The position numbers and the translations under genes are program-made. From Candidatus Poribacteria bacterium (GTDB lineage: Bacteria > Poribacteria > WGA-4E > WGA-3G): DNA of 64,000 nt. The notes under the pieces were generated by a model. The model was not told the DNA's origin, made no database searches, and saw only the letters and a program-made list of their open reading frames with translations. Below are positions 35,915-46,131 of this stretch, piece after piece; position 1 is the stretch's first letter, and every line of letters begins with the position of its first letter. The stretch covers positions 1-64,000 of the forward strand of contig JAGFCA010000015.1 of assembly GCA_022394755.1 (NCBI GenBank). Reading direction: 5' to 3'.

Positions 35915-36511
35915 TTAGGATATATTGAATCTGTCAATACGATATTTGATTAATTCTTCTGTTGAAATTTTAGATAATTCGTTCAGTAAATTCAGTATTT
36001 CCATCTGGAGATCTTCTTGTTTATTGAGGATTTTCAGATGGTCTTTTTTTATAACTGATATTTCTGTAGGTGTTTGCTTATCAAAACTAACTACCGCAAA
36101 ACCATCTGCCAAATCCAATTCCTTTACGATAATATCTGTATCGTTACTTTCATCAAAAATTGCAATGATTGGATGAGGGAATCTGAGTATTTCTGTTTGT
36201 ACATTGCCAATGACAGTACTTAATGCCAAAGAGGTTTTATGTAACTTTATAGAAGATTGAAGTAGAGGCAAATTCCATAACGCTATTGGTAGTTGCAATT
36301 TTTTTGCGAGATGTATTAATCTACTTAGTCGTCTCCAATCATGTATTTCTTCAAGACTCTGACTGATTCCATGAACAAGTAGAATTTTCTGACTCTGTAA
36401 TTCAACTAAACCAGCAAATTCGAAGTTTCCCTGTCCACCAGCTCTATCTCCATAAAGTTGTATCGTTTTTGTGAATTGATTGTGAGTATAACTGAAAGAT
36501 AGGTTAGACAT
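35915..36511 (-). CDS. Unknown protein, remotely similar to acetyl-CoA carboxyltransferase alpha
   Basis: A 198-residue soluble protein with no clear family by eye. The order YGDRAGGQ, then AGLVELQSQKILLVHG, then RRLSRLIHLAKKLQLPIALWNLP resembles the start of the crotonase-like core of AccA (GDRA... G-L-x2-L; R-L-M-x-L-A-E-x-F-x-L-P). The conserved GAYPG and oxyanion glycine loops of AccA are not visible, so carboxyltransferase activity is unlikely. No signal peptide is seen. It is monocistronic and convergent with the TauE gene. Confidence 0.45.
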   Translation of the reverse strand: MSNLSFSYTHNQFTKTIQLYGDRAGGQGNFEFAGLVELQSQKILLVHGISQSLEEIHDWRRLSRLIHLAKKLQLPIALWNLPLLQSSIKLHKTSLALSTVIGNVQTEILRFPHPIIAIFDESNDTDIIVKELDLADGFAVVSFDKQTPTEISVIKKDHLKILNKQEDLQMEILNLLNELSKISTEELIKYRIDRFNIS

Positions 36512-36903
36512 TTAGTTTACTCTGAATATATATGATCCAATAAATTTAATGAATTCGAAGAAATTTATTAAATGATGTTTCTTTTGCAGTTTTGATATTA
36601 TAATGTGAAAGTGTGTTGGTAAAAACAGCTTTGAAATCTAAGCATTATTATTCTCTGATAGCATATTACAAACATCTAATTTACCATTTTAGCCTTGAAA
36701 AGTCAAAGTTAAATCGTGTTAAACTGACATAAGATCTGATATTAGAAATAGTTGCACTTTTATTACCTGTTTTCACTTTGAATACCCCTAAAACTCCAGT
36801 ACCATAATAGGTTTAAATCTTTTTCGAATACAATAATTTTGAATTTTGTGCTATTTTTCCAATTTCTTTTCATTAAATACAAGATTGAATAGAGTAATTG
36901 GAT

Positions 36904-36939
36904 GTGGATGTTTTCCTTTCTGAATTTCGGATTATACAG
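36904..36939. repeat. Dispersed repeat unit (copy A)
   Basis: This 36-nt stretch, with core TTCTGAATTTCGGATT followed by ATACAG, matches the stretch 48897-48932 (core TTCTGAATCTCGGATC followed by ATACAG) with only a few differences. A third partial copy lies at 48861-48877. Confidence 0.6.
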
Positions 36940-37500
36940 AAATACGCGTTGGATTTTACCTGAATCAAGTATTTCAAAGATTAGAGGTCTCTTGGGTAAT
37001 CATTAGAATTGCTAACATACTTACTCTAATCTCATTAGAAATTCAGCGAGTTGGAAACGCCCATATCGGGACGAGGAAACATTTCTTGAAAGGTAGCTTC
37101 TATCGAAAAAGACAACCAGTAAATTCTAAGTTGAACTGTTCATTGTTTACATACTTTCTATTAGATATAAATACGGTCAATTAGGATTAACTGTGATAGT
37201 AGATAGCTGTTGAGATGTATAGTCTTACGTAAGAAATATATTTACTTCAAAATACTTAACTGTTATACTTGCTATTATTATCTCTGGTAATAATCATCGT
37301 TGAAATTTAACTTTTATCCATGATAAATGTGGGTGTGATTTAGATTATTTTCTTAAGATATAATAGCGTTAAAGTTCGTAGTTCAATCACTATAATAATT
37401 ATGTAATATTTACATTTAAACAAAAATCTATTTTTCAGGATCGATTCAAACACCATACATTGGTGTAGAATATATGAATTTCGATATTATCGACTACAAT

Positions 37501-37520
37501 TATGACAAATACATGTCATA
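37501..37520 (+). promoter_or_regulatory. Operator-like palindrome before a lipoprotein gene
   Basis: TATGACA (37501-37507) and TGTCATA (37514-37520) are perfect inverted repeats around a 6-nt centre. They lie 16 nt before the ATG and just upstream of the TTGGAGG ribosome-binding site. They could be a repressor operator or an mRNA hairpin. Confidence 0.45.
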
Positions 37521-37536
37521 GACTATTGGAGGTAAA

Positions 37537-38160
37537 ATGCTTAAAAGAAACCACCTGATACTATTTTTTTTCTCTCTTGCAACCATAATATACATGGGTT
37601 GTACAATTGTTGACGATAGGCCGAAGGAAGTGTCACCACCACCACCACAACAACAACCGATTCCTGTGATACCAGCCCCAGAACCGAAGTCATTCTTAAC
37701 GGAAAGTCCTTGGGAATTGGTATCAATTGAAAATAAGGATATTGAAGATTATTTTATACCTCTTAAAGGTGATTATGTTGATACAGAATCGGAAGTAGCA
37801 CAAAATGACTTTATATTTTTTACGAATGGTTCCTGGTATTTAACACTTCATTTTAAAATCACGGCTAAACTCAAAGATGGCAGTGGACTTGCATATTTAA
37901 CAGAGGTAACGTTGGCAGGTCGCGGTCAATATACAGAATCTAATTCGAAGTTGATACTTGCTTTAGAGGAAATGGATGCTGATCTTAAACCACCGAAATT
38001 CTGGGAATCCGCTGGTGTGACAGAAGAGAGTTTTGCTGAATCAATTACATCGGGACGTCTCTATGGTAAAGTTGAAAATTGGACTATGGATAGAAGGGGA
38101 AATACCCTAATCCTGACAAGTGTAGACGGGAAAATCACCCAAGTATTACAGCAGCAATAG
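37537..38160 (+). CDS. Lipoprotein of unknown function
   Basis: Signal peptide with lipobox IYMGC (lipidated Cys at about residue 22), then a flexible Pro/Gln-rich linker (PPPPQQQP) and a 150-residue beta-rich domain beginning SPWELVSIENKD. Its strand pattern and closing segment NTLILTSVDGKI suggest a lipocalin-like or META-like barrel. No enzyme residues were recognised. TTGGAGG gives a strong ribosome-binding site. It is monocistronic, followed by a hairpin at 38311-38345. Confidence 0.75.
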   Translation: MLKRNHLILFFFSLATIIYMGCTIVDDRPKEVSPPPPQQQPIPVIPAPEPKSFLTESPWELVSIENKDIEDYFIPLKGDYVDTESEVAQNDFIFFTNGSWYLTLHFKITAKLKDGSGLAYLTEVTLAGRGQYTESNSKLILALEEMDADLKPPKFWESAGVTEESFAESITSGRLYGKVENWTMDRRGNTLILTSVDGKITQVLQQQ

Positions 38161-38501
38161 ATCTATCGGAATGTTATCTTACTATTCTGTAAGTATCACT
38201 CATAGCAAGTGACGAATGTAAGGGACAATTGTTCCAATGTTTCTAAGTGTCAAGGCGTATAAATATACGCAGTCCTGACTGATATTAGTAACATAGATTC
38301 AAAAATTATAGGGTTTGGTAGTTGAAACCATCAACCACCAAACCCATTGTTATTGAAAAGATTTCAGATTCAAATAGATGATTAGAATATGGTAAGCATA
38401 GACTAATGAATATATCTTACCCAGTAATCACATATTGCTGTTGTACGCTGAATACAACACTTAAATGCCACAAGTGTGAAATCCACTCAGGTCAAACTTA
38501 A
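38161..38501. other. Intergenic region with palindromes and a terminator-like hairpin
   Basis: The gap between convergent genes holds GGGACAATTGTTCC (38222-38235, a palindrome with one imperfect pair), GCGTATA/TATACGC (38255-38270) and the hairpin at 38311-38345. No coding frame is seen. Confidence 0.55.
38311..38345. terminator. Terminator-like hairpin between convergent genes
   Basis: GGGTTTGGT (38311-38319) pairs with ACCAAACCC (38337-38345) and GTTGA (38321-38325) with TCAAC (38331-38335), with a single A/C mismatch and a 5-nt loop. No clean T-run follows on either strand, so efficiency is uncertain. Confidence 0.5.
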
Positions 38502-40073
38502 TTAAAATGCTTTTTCAACAGTTGTAACAGAAATTTCAGTCAATACTGCCCCTTGTACGCTCAACAGTTCTTTAACTTTTAGAGGATCTTCTGTTTTGAG
38601 ATAATCATATCCACCCCGACTATTTGTCTGTAAGGGTTGAAACTTTGTTTTCTTCGCCTGAATAATAAGGGTTTCTGAACCGAACGGTGGTGTACAGAGA
38701 AATGAATCAATTTCCACACTCTGATCTATCCTGTCTTTCCCTATTTCTATGTTTTCGTATAACAAGGTATATCTATTGTTTTCAAGCCGATAAAGTAGTC
38801 GAACATAGGAAGGTTGATTAACTTTACAATATACTGTCATTAGTTCGTCTTTTACATATGCAACAGTTTCTTGTCCCTTATCTGTCCATAGGTCTACCGA
38901 TAATTCATTTCCATTGATAGTCTTAGTATCATCAAATTCTATATTTTTATGAAATACAGAATGATGTTCTTTAATTTGAGTAAAATTAGCTGGAAATACC
39001 TCTATTCCGTTTAAGTCTGTTATTGGTATTGATAGGTTCACAGAACCCAGTTGATCCCATGTATTTCCGTTATTTAGTGAAGCTTTTACCAAAACAGTGT
39101 TATCGTCGGTTCTCCAAAATTCACCATCTAATTTCACAGGTCTTTTTTGCATTCCGCGTGTCAGTGGTAGGAAATCCCAATTAGGAAGTTCGTTCTGGAG
39201 AGCAGCATAAAGACTCTGAGAAATAGGTGAAGATTGTTTAGTTTCTTCACAGGTAAACATATTCATTTGAATTATGTGAGGTTTTTGATTCTGTGCCATT
39301 ATTTGTAATGCAATTGCACGTGCGATATGTGCAACAGGGGATGTTGTTGTGGATACTGGTCTTGCTTTCTGCTGTAGTGAAGCGACCTTCTGTGTGACTT
39401 CCCGATAAGACATTTGTAAGTTCCCGCTGGCTTTTGTTATGTTCTGTACTAATTCCTGACGTACCACATTCAAATTGTCATTGGATTGTGTCGCGTGCTT
39501 TAAAAGTACGATCTTATTCAATGTATCGTATATTGGATAGGATGTCTGATAGTATTTTACAGCCTGCATTGGATCAGAAGTTTCAAAGTCTTGTGCCTTG
39601 TCAAGAACTTGTTTCAGTTTATTCTGAAGTGATGAAGATTCTTCTTCAAAGTATGCATGTAATTTTGACTGGTTAAGAGTCACATTGCCATCAGTCTCAG
39701 ATTTTTTTTCGACCTCTATAAAACTGAGGAGTTTGGGTTGATTTTCATTATCTTTATTACTTATTATATGTGTCTTTGACGATTCAGTCAGATTATTAAT
39801 CCCCATTAATGCTTGACTATAGTCTCGCCGTAAATTGGATGCATCAGCATTTTGATGGTCTTGGTTAGGTTTAAATTCTATTAGATTTGAAGCTCCCTTA
39901 AATATATCCCCTATTACCTCTGCCTTAGCTTTATCTAATGCTGAATTATAATAGAGTGGGGCATTTACAGATACTTGCTTGTAGTATTGTGTTGAAGAGG
40001 ATTGGGTATGTCCATTTATTATTATTATAGTTAACACAGTGGCGATTATTGAAAAAACAGTGAGTTTCCGCAT
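38502..40073 (-). CDS. Exported DUF4384 protein
   Basis: An N-terminal signal peptide (about residues 1-23) leads into a 200-residue Asn/Gln/Lys-rich helical region with a TPR-like element (DPMQAVKYYQTSYPIYDTL). A DUF4384 domain follows at about residues 385-475: VDLWTDKGQETVAYVKDELMTVY, NQPSYVRLLYRLENNRYTLLYEN, then PPFGSETLIIQAKK, each read by its conserved pattern. DUF4384 is usually fused behind a caspase domain. Here it stands alone, upstream in coordinates of a separate caspase gene on the same strand. TAGGAG is the ribosome-binding site. Likely cell-envelope located; function unknown. Confidence 0.75.
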   Translation of the reverse strand: MRKLTVFSIIATVLTIIIINGHTQSSSTQYYKQVSVNAPLYYNSALDKAKAEVIGDIFKGASNLIEFKPNQDHQNADASNLRRDYSQALMGINNLTESSKTHIISNKDNENQPKLLSFIEVEKKSETDGNVTLNQSKLHAYFEEESSSLQNKLKQVLDKAQDFETSDPMQAVKYYQTSYPIYDTLNKIVLLKHATQSNDNLNVVRQELVQNITKASGNLQMSYREVTQKVASLQQKARPVSTTTSPVAHIARAIALQIMAQNQKPHIIQMNMFTCEETKQSSPISQSLYAALQNELPNWDFLPLTRGMQKRPVKLDGEFWRTDDNTVLVKASLNNGNTWDQLGSVNLSIPITDLNGIEVFPANFTQIKEHHSVFHKNIEFDDTKTINGNELSVDLWTDKGQETVAYVKDELMTVYCKVNQPSYVRLLYRLENNRYTLLYENIEIGKDRIDQSVEIDSFLCTPPFGSETLIIQAKKTKFQPLQTNSRGGYDYLKTEDPLKVKELLSVQGAVLTEISVTTVEKAF

Positions 40074-40567
40074 GAGTCAAATTCTCCTATTAGATCTCCC
40101 TCTAAATCATAATAGAGGTATTTAAATTTATAAAACATTTGTTAAAGTTTAGATATTATAAGAAGCCGAGATATGTGTTTTAGTATTTCATAGGAACATA
40201 ACGGTTAATTAATTGCTTTATGAATTATCTATGTTAAACTATTGTTAATTGAATAATTTATACACTTTCCTACCACGGTAGATATGTTGTTTAGTAGTTA
40301 GAATCCATAATGAATTTTAGTTCTATTTTGGTAATTTCCAGGAGTGGTAACTCCGTCCATGATGAGTTTTTTGATTGGATTAACCAAGAATTCACTTAAT
40401 GCTTATTCTGAATACCTTCCGTAAATTGGTTTTGAATATTGAAATAACTTTAAAACCTACCGTAGTTGAAATACAAATGTAAATCTACATCATTACAACT
40501 ATGGAGTCAATTCGCCTTGGAAATAATTATACAAAAAATTGATTTTGGAATGAACTGAATAGTACTT
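40074..40567. other. Intergenic region between DUF4384 and caspase genes
   Basis: Nearly 500 nt without a credible frame. AT-rich with a very short GGAGT/ACTCC hairpin near 40345. Nothing else was recognised. The spacing suggests that the two genes have separate promoters. Confidence 0.45.
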
Positions 40568-43500
40568 TTATTCTCTACTCCAGAAAATGAAATCTCCCCC
40601 TTCCTCATGACCTGGTCTTATATTTCCTATAGTCGGTTTTTGCTCTGCGTCCATAGATTCGAGACTCTTTAGTAGTTGATCAAACTCCTTTGCGAATTTG
40701 TATTTAACTAATTCCAATGTTAGAACTTTACTATCAATGCTGTTGGTAGTGTTCAGTGTTTGAATTAATTGGTAAACAAACGGAGAATGACCTTCTAACT
40801 TTAAATCACTATCAAGTACATCTTGTTTGCCACTCCCCGAGGTTAGGTATTGTAAGGTGGTATTCCTTATTTTATTCTTCAAATCATCATCATTAATATC
40901 GTTTTTAGGGTTTTTCATATGTCTATATGTCGTTTCTTTAAACAAGCCACTTTTACAGGTGTCCATAACTAATAGGATATTTTTACACTTCTTATTTATT
41001 CTGACAAGAGAATCCTTAATTTCTTGATGTGAGACTCCAAGTTCACTCATTATAGTAAACTCAGAGTCCCCTACATAATCGTCCTCATCATTTTCAATTG
41101 CAGGAATAAAATAACCTGAGTCATCTACTGCATAGCCATGTCCAGCAAAAAAGATTAATAATTGAGAATCAGATTTAAAACGTTTTTCTTTATCTATACC
41201 TATTAGATCCAGTGTTTGAAGTATCTCCCTACTTGTAGGTTCAGTCAGGACTTCGCCACCAGGAAGAATTTCAAAACCATACTTGTCTTTTAATATAACC
41301 GCAAGTTTTTCAGCATCATTATGTGGAGCAATTAAATCATTGGAATCCCAACCGGTCTTGTGTCGAAAATTTTTATAATCTTTTACAGCAAATAAGATTG
41401 CATAGTCTTTTCCCTCACGTTCATGTTGCCTGTGTATTTTTATTGTGGTATTTTTCGCTTGATAACTATCATCATTCGGATGAGTAGTAAATATGAAGGT
41501 ATTGTCATTATACTTAAGTTTTTGTTTATTTATCTGGAATGATTTGTCGCTTTTTTGATAACCTACATCCTGTCCACTGTAAATTTCACTTGATTTATAT
41601 GTAATTTTCGAAATTCCATCACCTTTAGTAATACCGTTCATGCGTATGCTCCCTTTAAATTTATGGGTAATAACCTTAATTGGTGACTCCATTGTATAAT
41701 TTTTTGAAGGTATACTAATTTCAATCCCCATTATCTTTCCATCCTCTACAAGTTCTTTTACATTTGAAACTGGTACGTCATTAATTTCATCTTTCACGAG
41801 TTCAACATCCAGAATTCGAATTTTTTCAATCTGAAAATATGATTCTTTGTTTATGGTTTTTGGATCCTTTATCAGATCAGGTGGACTTATACGATTATTT
41901 ACTTTACGTTCAATTAGAAACTTCGTTGTGGTAATCGGATCAGTATTAACAGATACCTCAATCTCGTTAAATCCATTAAACAATTTTAGTTTCTCATCAG
42001 TATCAACAAAAGCAAAAATTCCCTGATCATTAATTGTACTAACATCTGAATTTCGTTGTCTATCTCCATTATGTTCTTTGATAGTAATTTTTATGAAATA
42101 TTCACTCGGATTTGTCAATCCAGTTATCAATCCCGTTATTATACAATACTGTTTTTCTGTACTATTTGCTATACGTAGAGCCCGTTGGTCACTTAAAGTT
42201 AGAGGAGAAAGATTTGGTTGAGTAAATATGATTTCAATATCAGTTGGAGTCTTAATTACAACAGGAGGCGTAGGTTTTGGTATATCCTCAGGTATAACAG
42301 CTGTGAATGTAATAGCAGTGTCGTTGTTTTTCAAATCTCTTGCTATTACTTTTATTACTTTATCTCCTCTATTTAATTTAACAGATTCAGAAAACTCTCC
42401 AGAAGTAGAAACTTCTTTTACAGGGGATTGGTTAATATACACAGATATATCTTTGGGTAAACTCCGATTATCTGTGACAGTACCCTTTACAGTTATTGTT
42501 TCCGTACCAGGTGGGTATTCTATACGTTTATTATTTGGAATAACAGGACTTTCGATAACTAATTTGGGTTTTTCTTTATCCTCAGTCAATTTTCGAGTAA
42601 TATTGAGATCTATTGTTTCTCTATTTTCTTCTAAATCTTCTATTAATAGAGTAATTTTATTTTGTCCTTCTTGCAGGTTCACATTATAATTAAATCTTCC
42701 GTTTGCATTAAAACGAACATCAATTCCTTCAACAGTAAGCGTTTTCACTCCACTCTTATTATCGGAAACAGTTCCATTTAATTCAAATTTTGTGGCATCT
42801 TGAGTAATTGTGCGTTCATATACATTATCATTAATTTTCGTATAAAGATTTGCGTCAAAAGATATAGTTGGCGGTGTATTGTCTGGTATAGGAGCACGGG
42901 TGATTGTAACTTTATATTCGTCTTCTGCACTAATATTACCTTTTTCATCACTTGCCTGTATAGAGATTTGATTATTTCCTTCTATGAGTGGGATAGTTGT
43001 AATCGTGAATCCTCCATTTTCATCGATCTGGGAACTGTCAATGGTTTTTGAAAAATTTGGTATATTCTTATTTGTAGCAGTAACGCTGCTTATTGATGAA
43101 ATGTTATCCTTAACAATTCCTCTAATTGTTGTTTCATCTCTATCTGAGGGCACATTCAGGTCAACTTCATCAGATATTTTGATTGTCGGAGGAGTCTTGT
43201 CATTGGCTTGTAAAATAGCGATGATTGGTTTAGGTGGTACCATATAATTCCTTGGTTCAGAAGAAATTCCCATCTTACTAAGATTCCATATAAACAATTT
43301 CTCTCTACCTTCCGATATTAAGTTTTCACCATTTTTTGAGAATGTCATTGCCAAGATTTTTGTTTTATGTGGCTCAGGTTTATCCAGAGGGATGTCTTCT
43401 GATTTTGGATATTCTTTATACTGTTCTTTATACTGTTCTTTATACTGTTCTATATACTGTTCTATTGGATCAATTTTCTCACCATTAGCAACTTTCCATA

Positions 43501-44341
43501 AATATATCTTCCCAAATTCATCACCTGAGGCGATGTGTTTGCCATCAGGTGAAAAAGCAATAACTTTAACCCCACCAGAATGTCCCTTTAACTTACGTAG
43601 TTCTTTGTATTCTGTTATATCCCATATTATGATAGACCTGTCATCGGAAGCAGTTGCCATCAAAGACCCGACAGGGGAAAATCTTACCATGTTAACCTGT
43701 CCATTGTGACGTATAGTTTGAGGAATTTCTGCTGAGTCTAATATCTTCAACAATCTTACAGTCCCATTTTCTCCTCCTGAAGCAAGCCAATTTCCGTCAG
43801 GTGAAAATGCCATTGTCATAACCTTACTATCCTGTTCTGTCAATTCAAGCAACTGTCTTTTCTCAATAGTATCCCATAAGATTATATTTCCAGATTGATT
43901 ACCTGAAGCAAGAGTTTGTTTATCGGGAGAAAACGTGAGTGAAGTAACAGGTGTTTTATCGGTCGATTCAAGGATGGGCATATTAGATTTCCATCGTTTA
44001 TTTTCTAATATATTCGATACATCCAGAAGAGCAATATTTCCGTCTCTGAAACCTAAAGCCAATTTCTGTTTGCTTCCTTCCGGTGAAAGTACAGCGATTT
44101 TTACATCTTGGGTGGGTTGTTTGTACGCTTTAAAACCATCCGCACTCTTAAGTATAAACTCATTACTTCCTTCTGTCGTCCATAATACATAGCTATCCTT
44201 AGAAATTATGTTCGCAAAAGATATCTTAAATCCTTGCTTTGTCCAATCACGATAATCGTATAACTGTGCCGAAACTGGCAGTGCTGTATGCAATATTAAT
44301 AAAATTAATAATATAAGGAGGATTAGGTTTTTCGTTTTCAT
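40568..44341 (-). CDS. Exported WD40 - Ig-like - caspase (peptidase C14) protein
   Basis: A signal peptide (residues 1-25, leucine/isoleucine-rich) is followed by about seven WD40 repeats (roughly 60-375; for example SPDGKHIASGDEFGKIYLW). Several bacterial Ig-like beta domains span about 380-920. The C-terminal caspase-type domain begins near residue 975 (YAILFAVKDYKNF). The catalytic dyad is intact: His1068 in FFAGHGY and Cys1129 in VMDTCKSG. The caspase is probably in the periplasm or on the surface, unusual for bacterial caspases, which are mostly cytoplasmic. A four-residue tandem repeat (E-Q-Y-K) interrupts the propeller near residues 295-310. Ribosome-binding site TTAGGAG. Confidence 0.88.
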   Translation of the reverse strand: MKTKNLILLILLILLILHTALPVSAQLYDYRDWTKQGFKISFANIISKDSYVLWTTEGSNEFILKSADGFKAYKQPTQDVKIAVLSPEGSKQKLALGFRDGNIALLDVSNILENKRWKSNMPILESTDKTPVTSLTFSPDKQTLASGNQSGNIILWDTIEKRQLLELTEQDSKVMTMAFSPDGNWLASGGENGTVRLLKILDSAEIPQTIRHNGQVNMVRFSPVGSLMATASDDRSIIIWDITEYKELRKLKGHSGGVKVIAFSPDGKHIASGDEFGKIYLWKVANGEKIDPIEQYIEQYKEQYKEQYKEYPKSEDIPLDKPEPHKTKILAMTFSKNGENLISEGREKLFIWNLSKMGISSEPRNYMVPPKPIIAILQANDKTPPTIKISDEVDLNVPSDRDETTIRGIVKDNISSISSVTATNKNIPNFSKTIDSSQIDENGGFTITTIPLIEGNNQISIQASDEKGNISAEDEYKVTITRAPIPDNTPPTISFDANLYTKINDNVYERTITQDATKFELNGTVSDNKSGVKTLTVEGIDVRFNANGRFNYNVNLQEGQNKITLLIEDLEENRETIDLNITRKLTEDKEKPKLVIESPVIPNNKRIEYPPGTETITVKGTVTDNRSLPKDISVYINQSPVKEVSTSGEFSESVKLNRGDKVIKVIARDLKNNDTAITFTAVIPEDIPKPTPPVVIKTPTDIEIIFTQPNLSPLTLSDQRALRIANSTEKQYCIITGLITGLTNPSEYFIKITIKEHNGDRQRNSDVSTINDQGIFAFVDTDEKLKLFNGFNEIEVSVNTDPITTTKFLIERKVNNRISPPDLIKDPKTINKESYFQIEKIRILDVELVKDEINDVPVSNVKELVEDGKIMGIEISIPSKNYTMESPIKVITHKFKGSIRMNGITKGDGISKITYKSSEIYSGQDVGYQKSDKSFQINKQKLKYNDNTFIFTTHPNDDSYQAKNTTIKIHRQHEREGKDYAILFAVKDYKNFRHKTGWDSNDLIAPHNDAEKLAVILKDKYGFEILPGGEVLTEPTSREILQTLDLIGIDKEKRFKSDSQLLIFFAGHGYAVDDSGYFIPAIENDEDDYVGDSEFTIMSELGVSHQEIKDSLVRINKKCKNILLVMDTCKSGLFKETTYRHMKNPKNDINDDDLKNKIRNTTLQYLTSGSGKQDVLDSDLKLEGHSPFVYQLIQTLNTTNSIDSKVLTLELVKYKFAKEFDQLLKSLESMDAEQKPTIGNIRPGHEEGGDFIFWSRE
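43411..43466 (-). repeat. 12-nt tandem repeat in the caspase gene
   Basis: Four or five near-identical copies of a 12-nt unit (TTCTTTATACTG on the plus strand, with one T-to-A variant) encode repeated E-Q-Y-K/I. Such a repeat can change copy number in frame, giving 4-residue length changes. Confidence 0.75.
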
Positions 44342-44578
44342 TTTTGATGTCTCCTAAGGATTAATGTCATCTTCTGAATTATATACAGCATCCTTATTAC
44401 TCTGAGAATTAATCAAATTAATAATATAGAGTTTGTCTATATGTCATATTTATATTTTAATTAAAGAATTTTAAAATTAATCGAATTCGTTAATAGAATG
44501 TAAATAGCCTTAGATGTGTATCAAGATTGAGTTTTCCTTGTAAACTTTGTAGTAATATGGCTAAAGTTATATACAAGT

Positions 44579-46015
44579 CTACCTCACAGAATTACCATAT
44601 ATTTCAGGCTGTAACATACCTTTGCTTGCTTGATGTAATATTGATTCTGCATTTTGATATGTAATTGCCTCAAGATTATCCTGACTCTCAAAGATTGTCT
44701 CATAGCCAGCGATTTCATCATTCTGAAATGTAAGTTTCATCAGAGGTATATTTATATCAACTATATTCCCACTTGAAATGTAAGAGATAGTTCCATTAGT
44801 ATCGTCAATAGGAATTGTAATGGAAAACGTTTCTACGGTCTTAGTTTTACGATTTATGACCAACCGTCCGATAAATTTGTTCGGAGTTAAATAGATTGCG
44901 TTTAATCGTGTGAGTTGTGTGCTCAGTTCATTCAACCGATGTTCTTGCTTGGTTATAGTTGTAGTAAGTTCTTGTAATTGCTTATCGGAGGTTTGTTTCC
45001 ATTCCGAAAGTTTAGTATCTAATTCCTTTTTGAGCAAAGCTGTTAGATTCTCTGCCAATTCTGCCTCAAGAGTGGTAATTTGATTGTTAAGTTCTTTTAT
45101 TAACACAGTTGTTAGATTTTTTGCGAGTTCTTTTTCTATTGTATCAAATTGCTCAGTTAATTGTTTCTGTAATGTGGTAGATAGAGAATCTCTAAACTTA
45201 GTAAGCTGTTTATCAAGTTTTTGTTCCAAAGCAGTAAATCGTGTATCCAGTTCTTTAGTTAGGTCATTAAGTTTGAATGTCTTCTGTTTATCTGGTATTT
45301 CATCCGCGGATTCTAATTCTACTTTGAGTGAACGAATCTCCTTCTCCTTTTCTTCTAATTCTTCTTTTCCGGATTGAAGGGGTACGTGAAGAGTGCTTGT
45401 TTTTCGACGTACAACCTCTGCTTCTATATGTGATATGTCATCCTGATCTGCATCTGCTTTTATAGATGCTATTTTATCTGAAAAATGTTCAACTTTATCC
45501 ATCTCTATTTCAGACATAGTAGATAGATTAAAATCGGCATGGAAACGAAAAAGTATTTCGAGTTGTTTTTCGGTTACAGATTTCAGAACTGCATAGGCAC
45601 CGCGTTCTCCAGATAAAGAAACAGTCGCCCCTGGATGTAACTGTCTAAGAAAAGGAAGAAGTCTGTCTGCATCAATTTCCCATACTTCCCCGACTCTTAC
45701 CTCTCGTGTTTTTTCCTTTTTGTCAACAATCTCGGTAGGAATAAATGTATGGAAGTCTTTATTTCTATATTCTTGGCTCACTCTTGCTGGATTGAGACTT
45801 AAAAGAGCAGCAAGAGGTATATATTGAGGTGATTCGTTGATTAAATCTCCAAAATCCGAGTGTGCTGTTAAACTTATTTTAGATTCAGAATCATCTGTCA
45901 ACTCCAACAAGTAAAGGTTTTGCTTTTTAAAAACTGCAGAACTGATGTTAATCGTAATACCCAATAACAATAGCATTATACAACTTAATGAAATTATTCT
46001 TATTCTATTCAACAT
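44579..46015 (-). CDS. Exported coiled-coil protein
   Basis: A 478-residue protein with an N-terminal signal peptide (about residues 1-26). A mixed domain (30-175) follows. Residues 205-385 are strong coiled coil, including quasi-repeats of the type KELDTRFTALEQKLDKQL, and the C-terminal 90 residues are a beta-rich cap. No catalytic motif was recognised. AAGGAG is the ribosome-binding site. It lies on the same strand as the caspase and M48 genes. A structural or scaffolding role in the envelope is plausible but not shown. Confidence 0.7.
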   Translation of the reverse strand: MLNRIRIISLSCIMLLLLGITINISSAVFKKQNLYLLELTDDSESKISLTAHSDFGDLINESPQYIPLAALLSLNPARVSQEYRNKDFHTFIPTEIVDKKEKTREVRVGEVWEIDADRLLPFLRQLHPGATVSLSGERGAYAVLKSVTEKQLEILFRFHADFNLSTMSEIEMDKVEHFSDKIASIKADADQDDISHIEAEVVRRKTSTLHVPLQSGKEELEEKEKEIRSLKVELESADEIPDKQKTFKLNDLTKELDTRFTALEQKLDKQLTKFRDSLSTTLQKQLTEQFDTIEKELAKNLTTVLIKELNNQITTLEAELAENLTALLKKELDTKLSEWKQTSDKQLQELTTTITKQEHRLNELSTQLTRLNAIYLTPNKFIGRLVINRKTKTVETFSITIPIDDTNGTISYISSGNIVDINIPLMKLTFQNDEIAGYETIFESQDNLEAITYQNAESILHQASKGMLQPEIYGNSVR

Positions 46016-46093
46016 TTTTACTCCTTATACTACTACCATTTTTAAAAAATAGTGTTGCATTATATACTTTTTGTGGAATGTAAATCTAATACG

Positions 46094-46114
46094 CCACAAA
46101 CTAACAGTTTGTGG
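46094..46114. repeat. Hairpin (REP-like), 9-bp stem
   Basis: CCACAAACT (46094-46102) and AGTTTGTGG (46106-46114) are perfect inverted repeats with a 3-nt loop, between the coiled-coil and M48 genes. No T-run follows on the minus strand. Confidence 0.6.
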
Positions 46115-46131
46115 TACATTAATGAGAGATT

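Larger units (their letters stand above)
36512..37536. other. Long non-coding region with dispersed repeats
   Basis: About 1 kb between divergent genes without a credible coding frame. An AT-only hairpin pairs AATAAATTT (36539-36547) with AAATTTATT (36561-36569). A repeat unit at 36904-36939 also occurs near 48897-48932. The palindrome before the lipoprotein gene at 37537 is listed separately. Confidence 0.5.

Noticed and set aside
42228..42689. Plus-strand frame opposite the caspase gene
   Set aside because: Antisense of the Ig-like region; no independent support.
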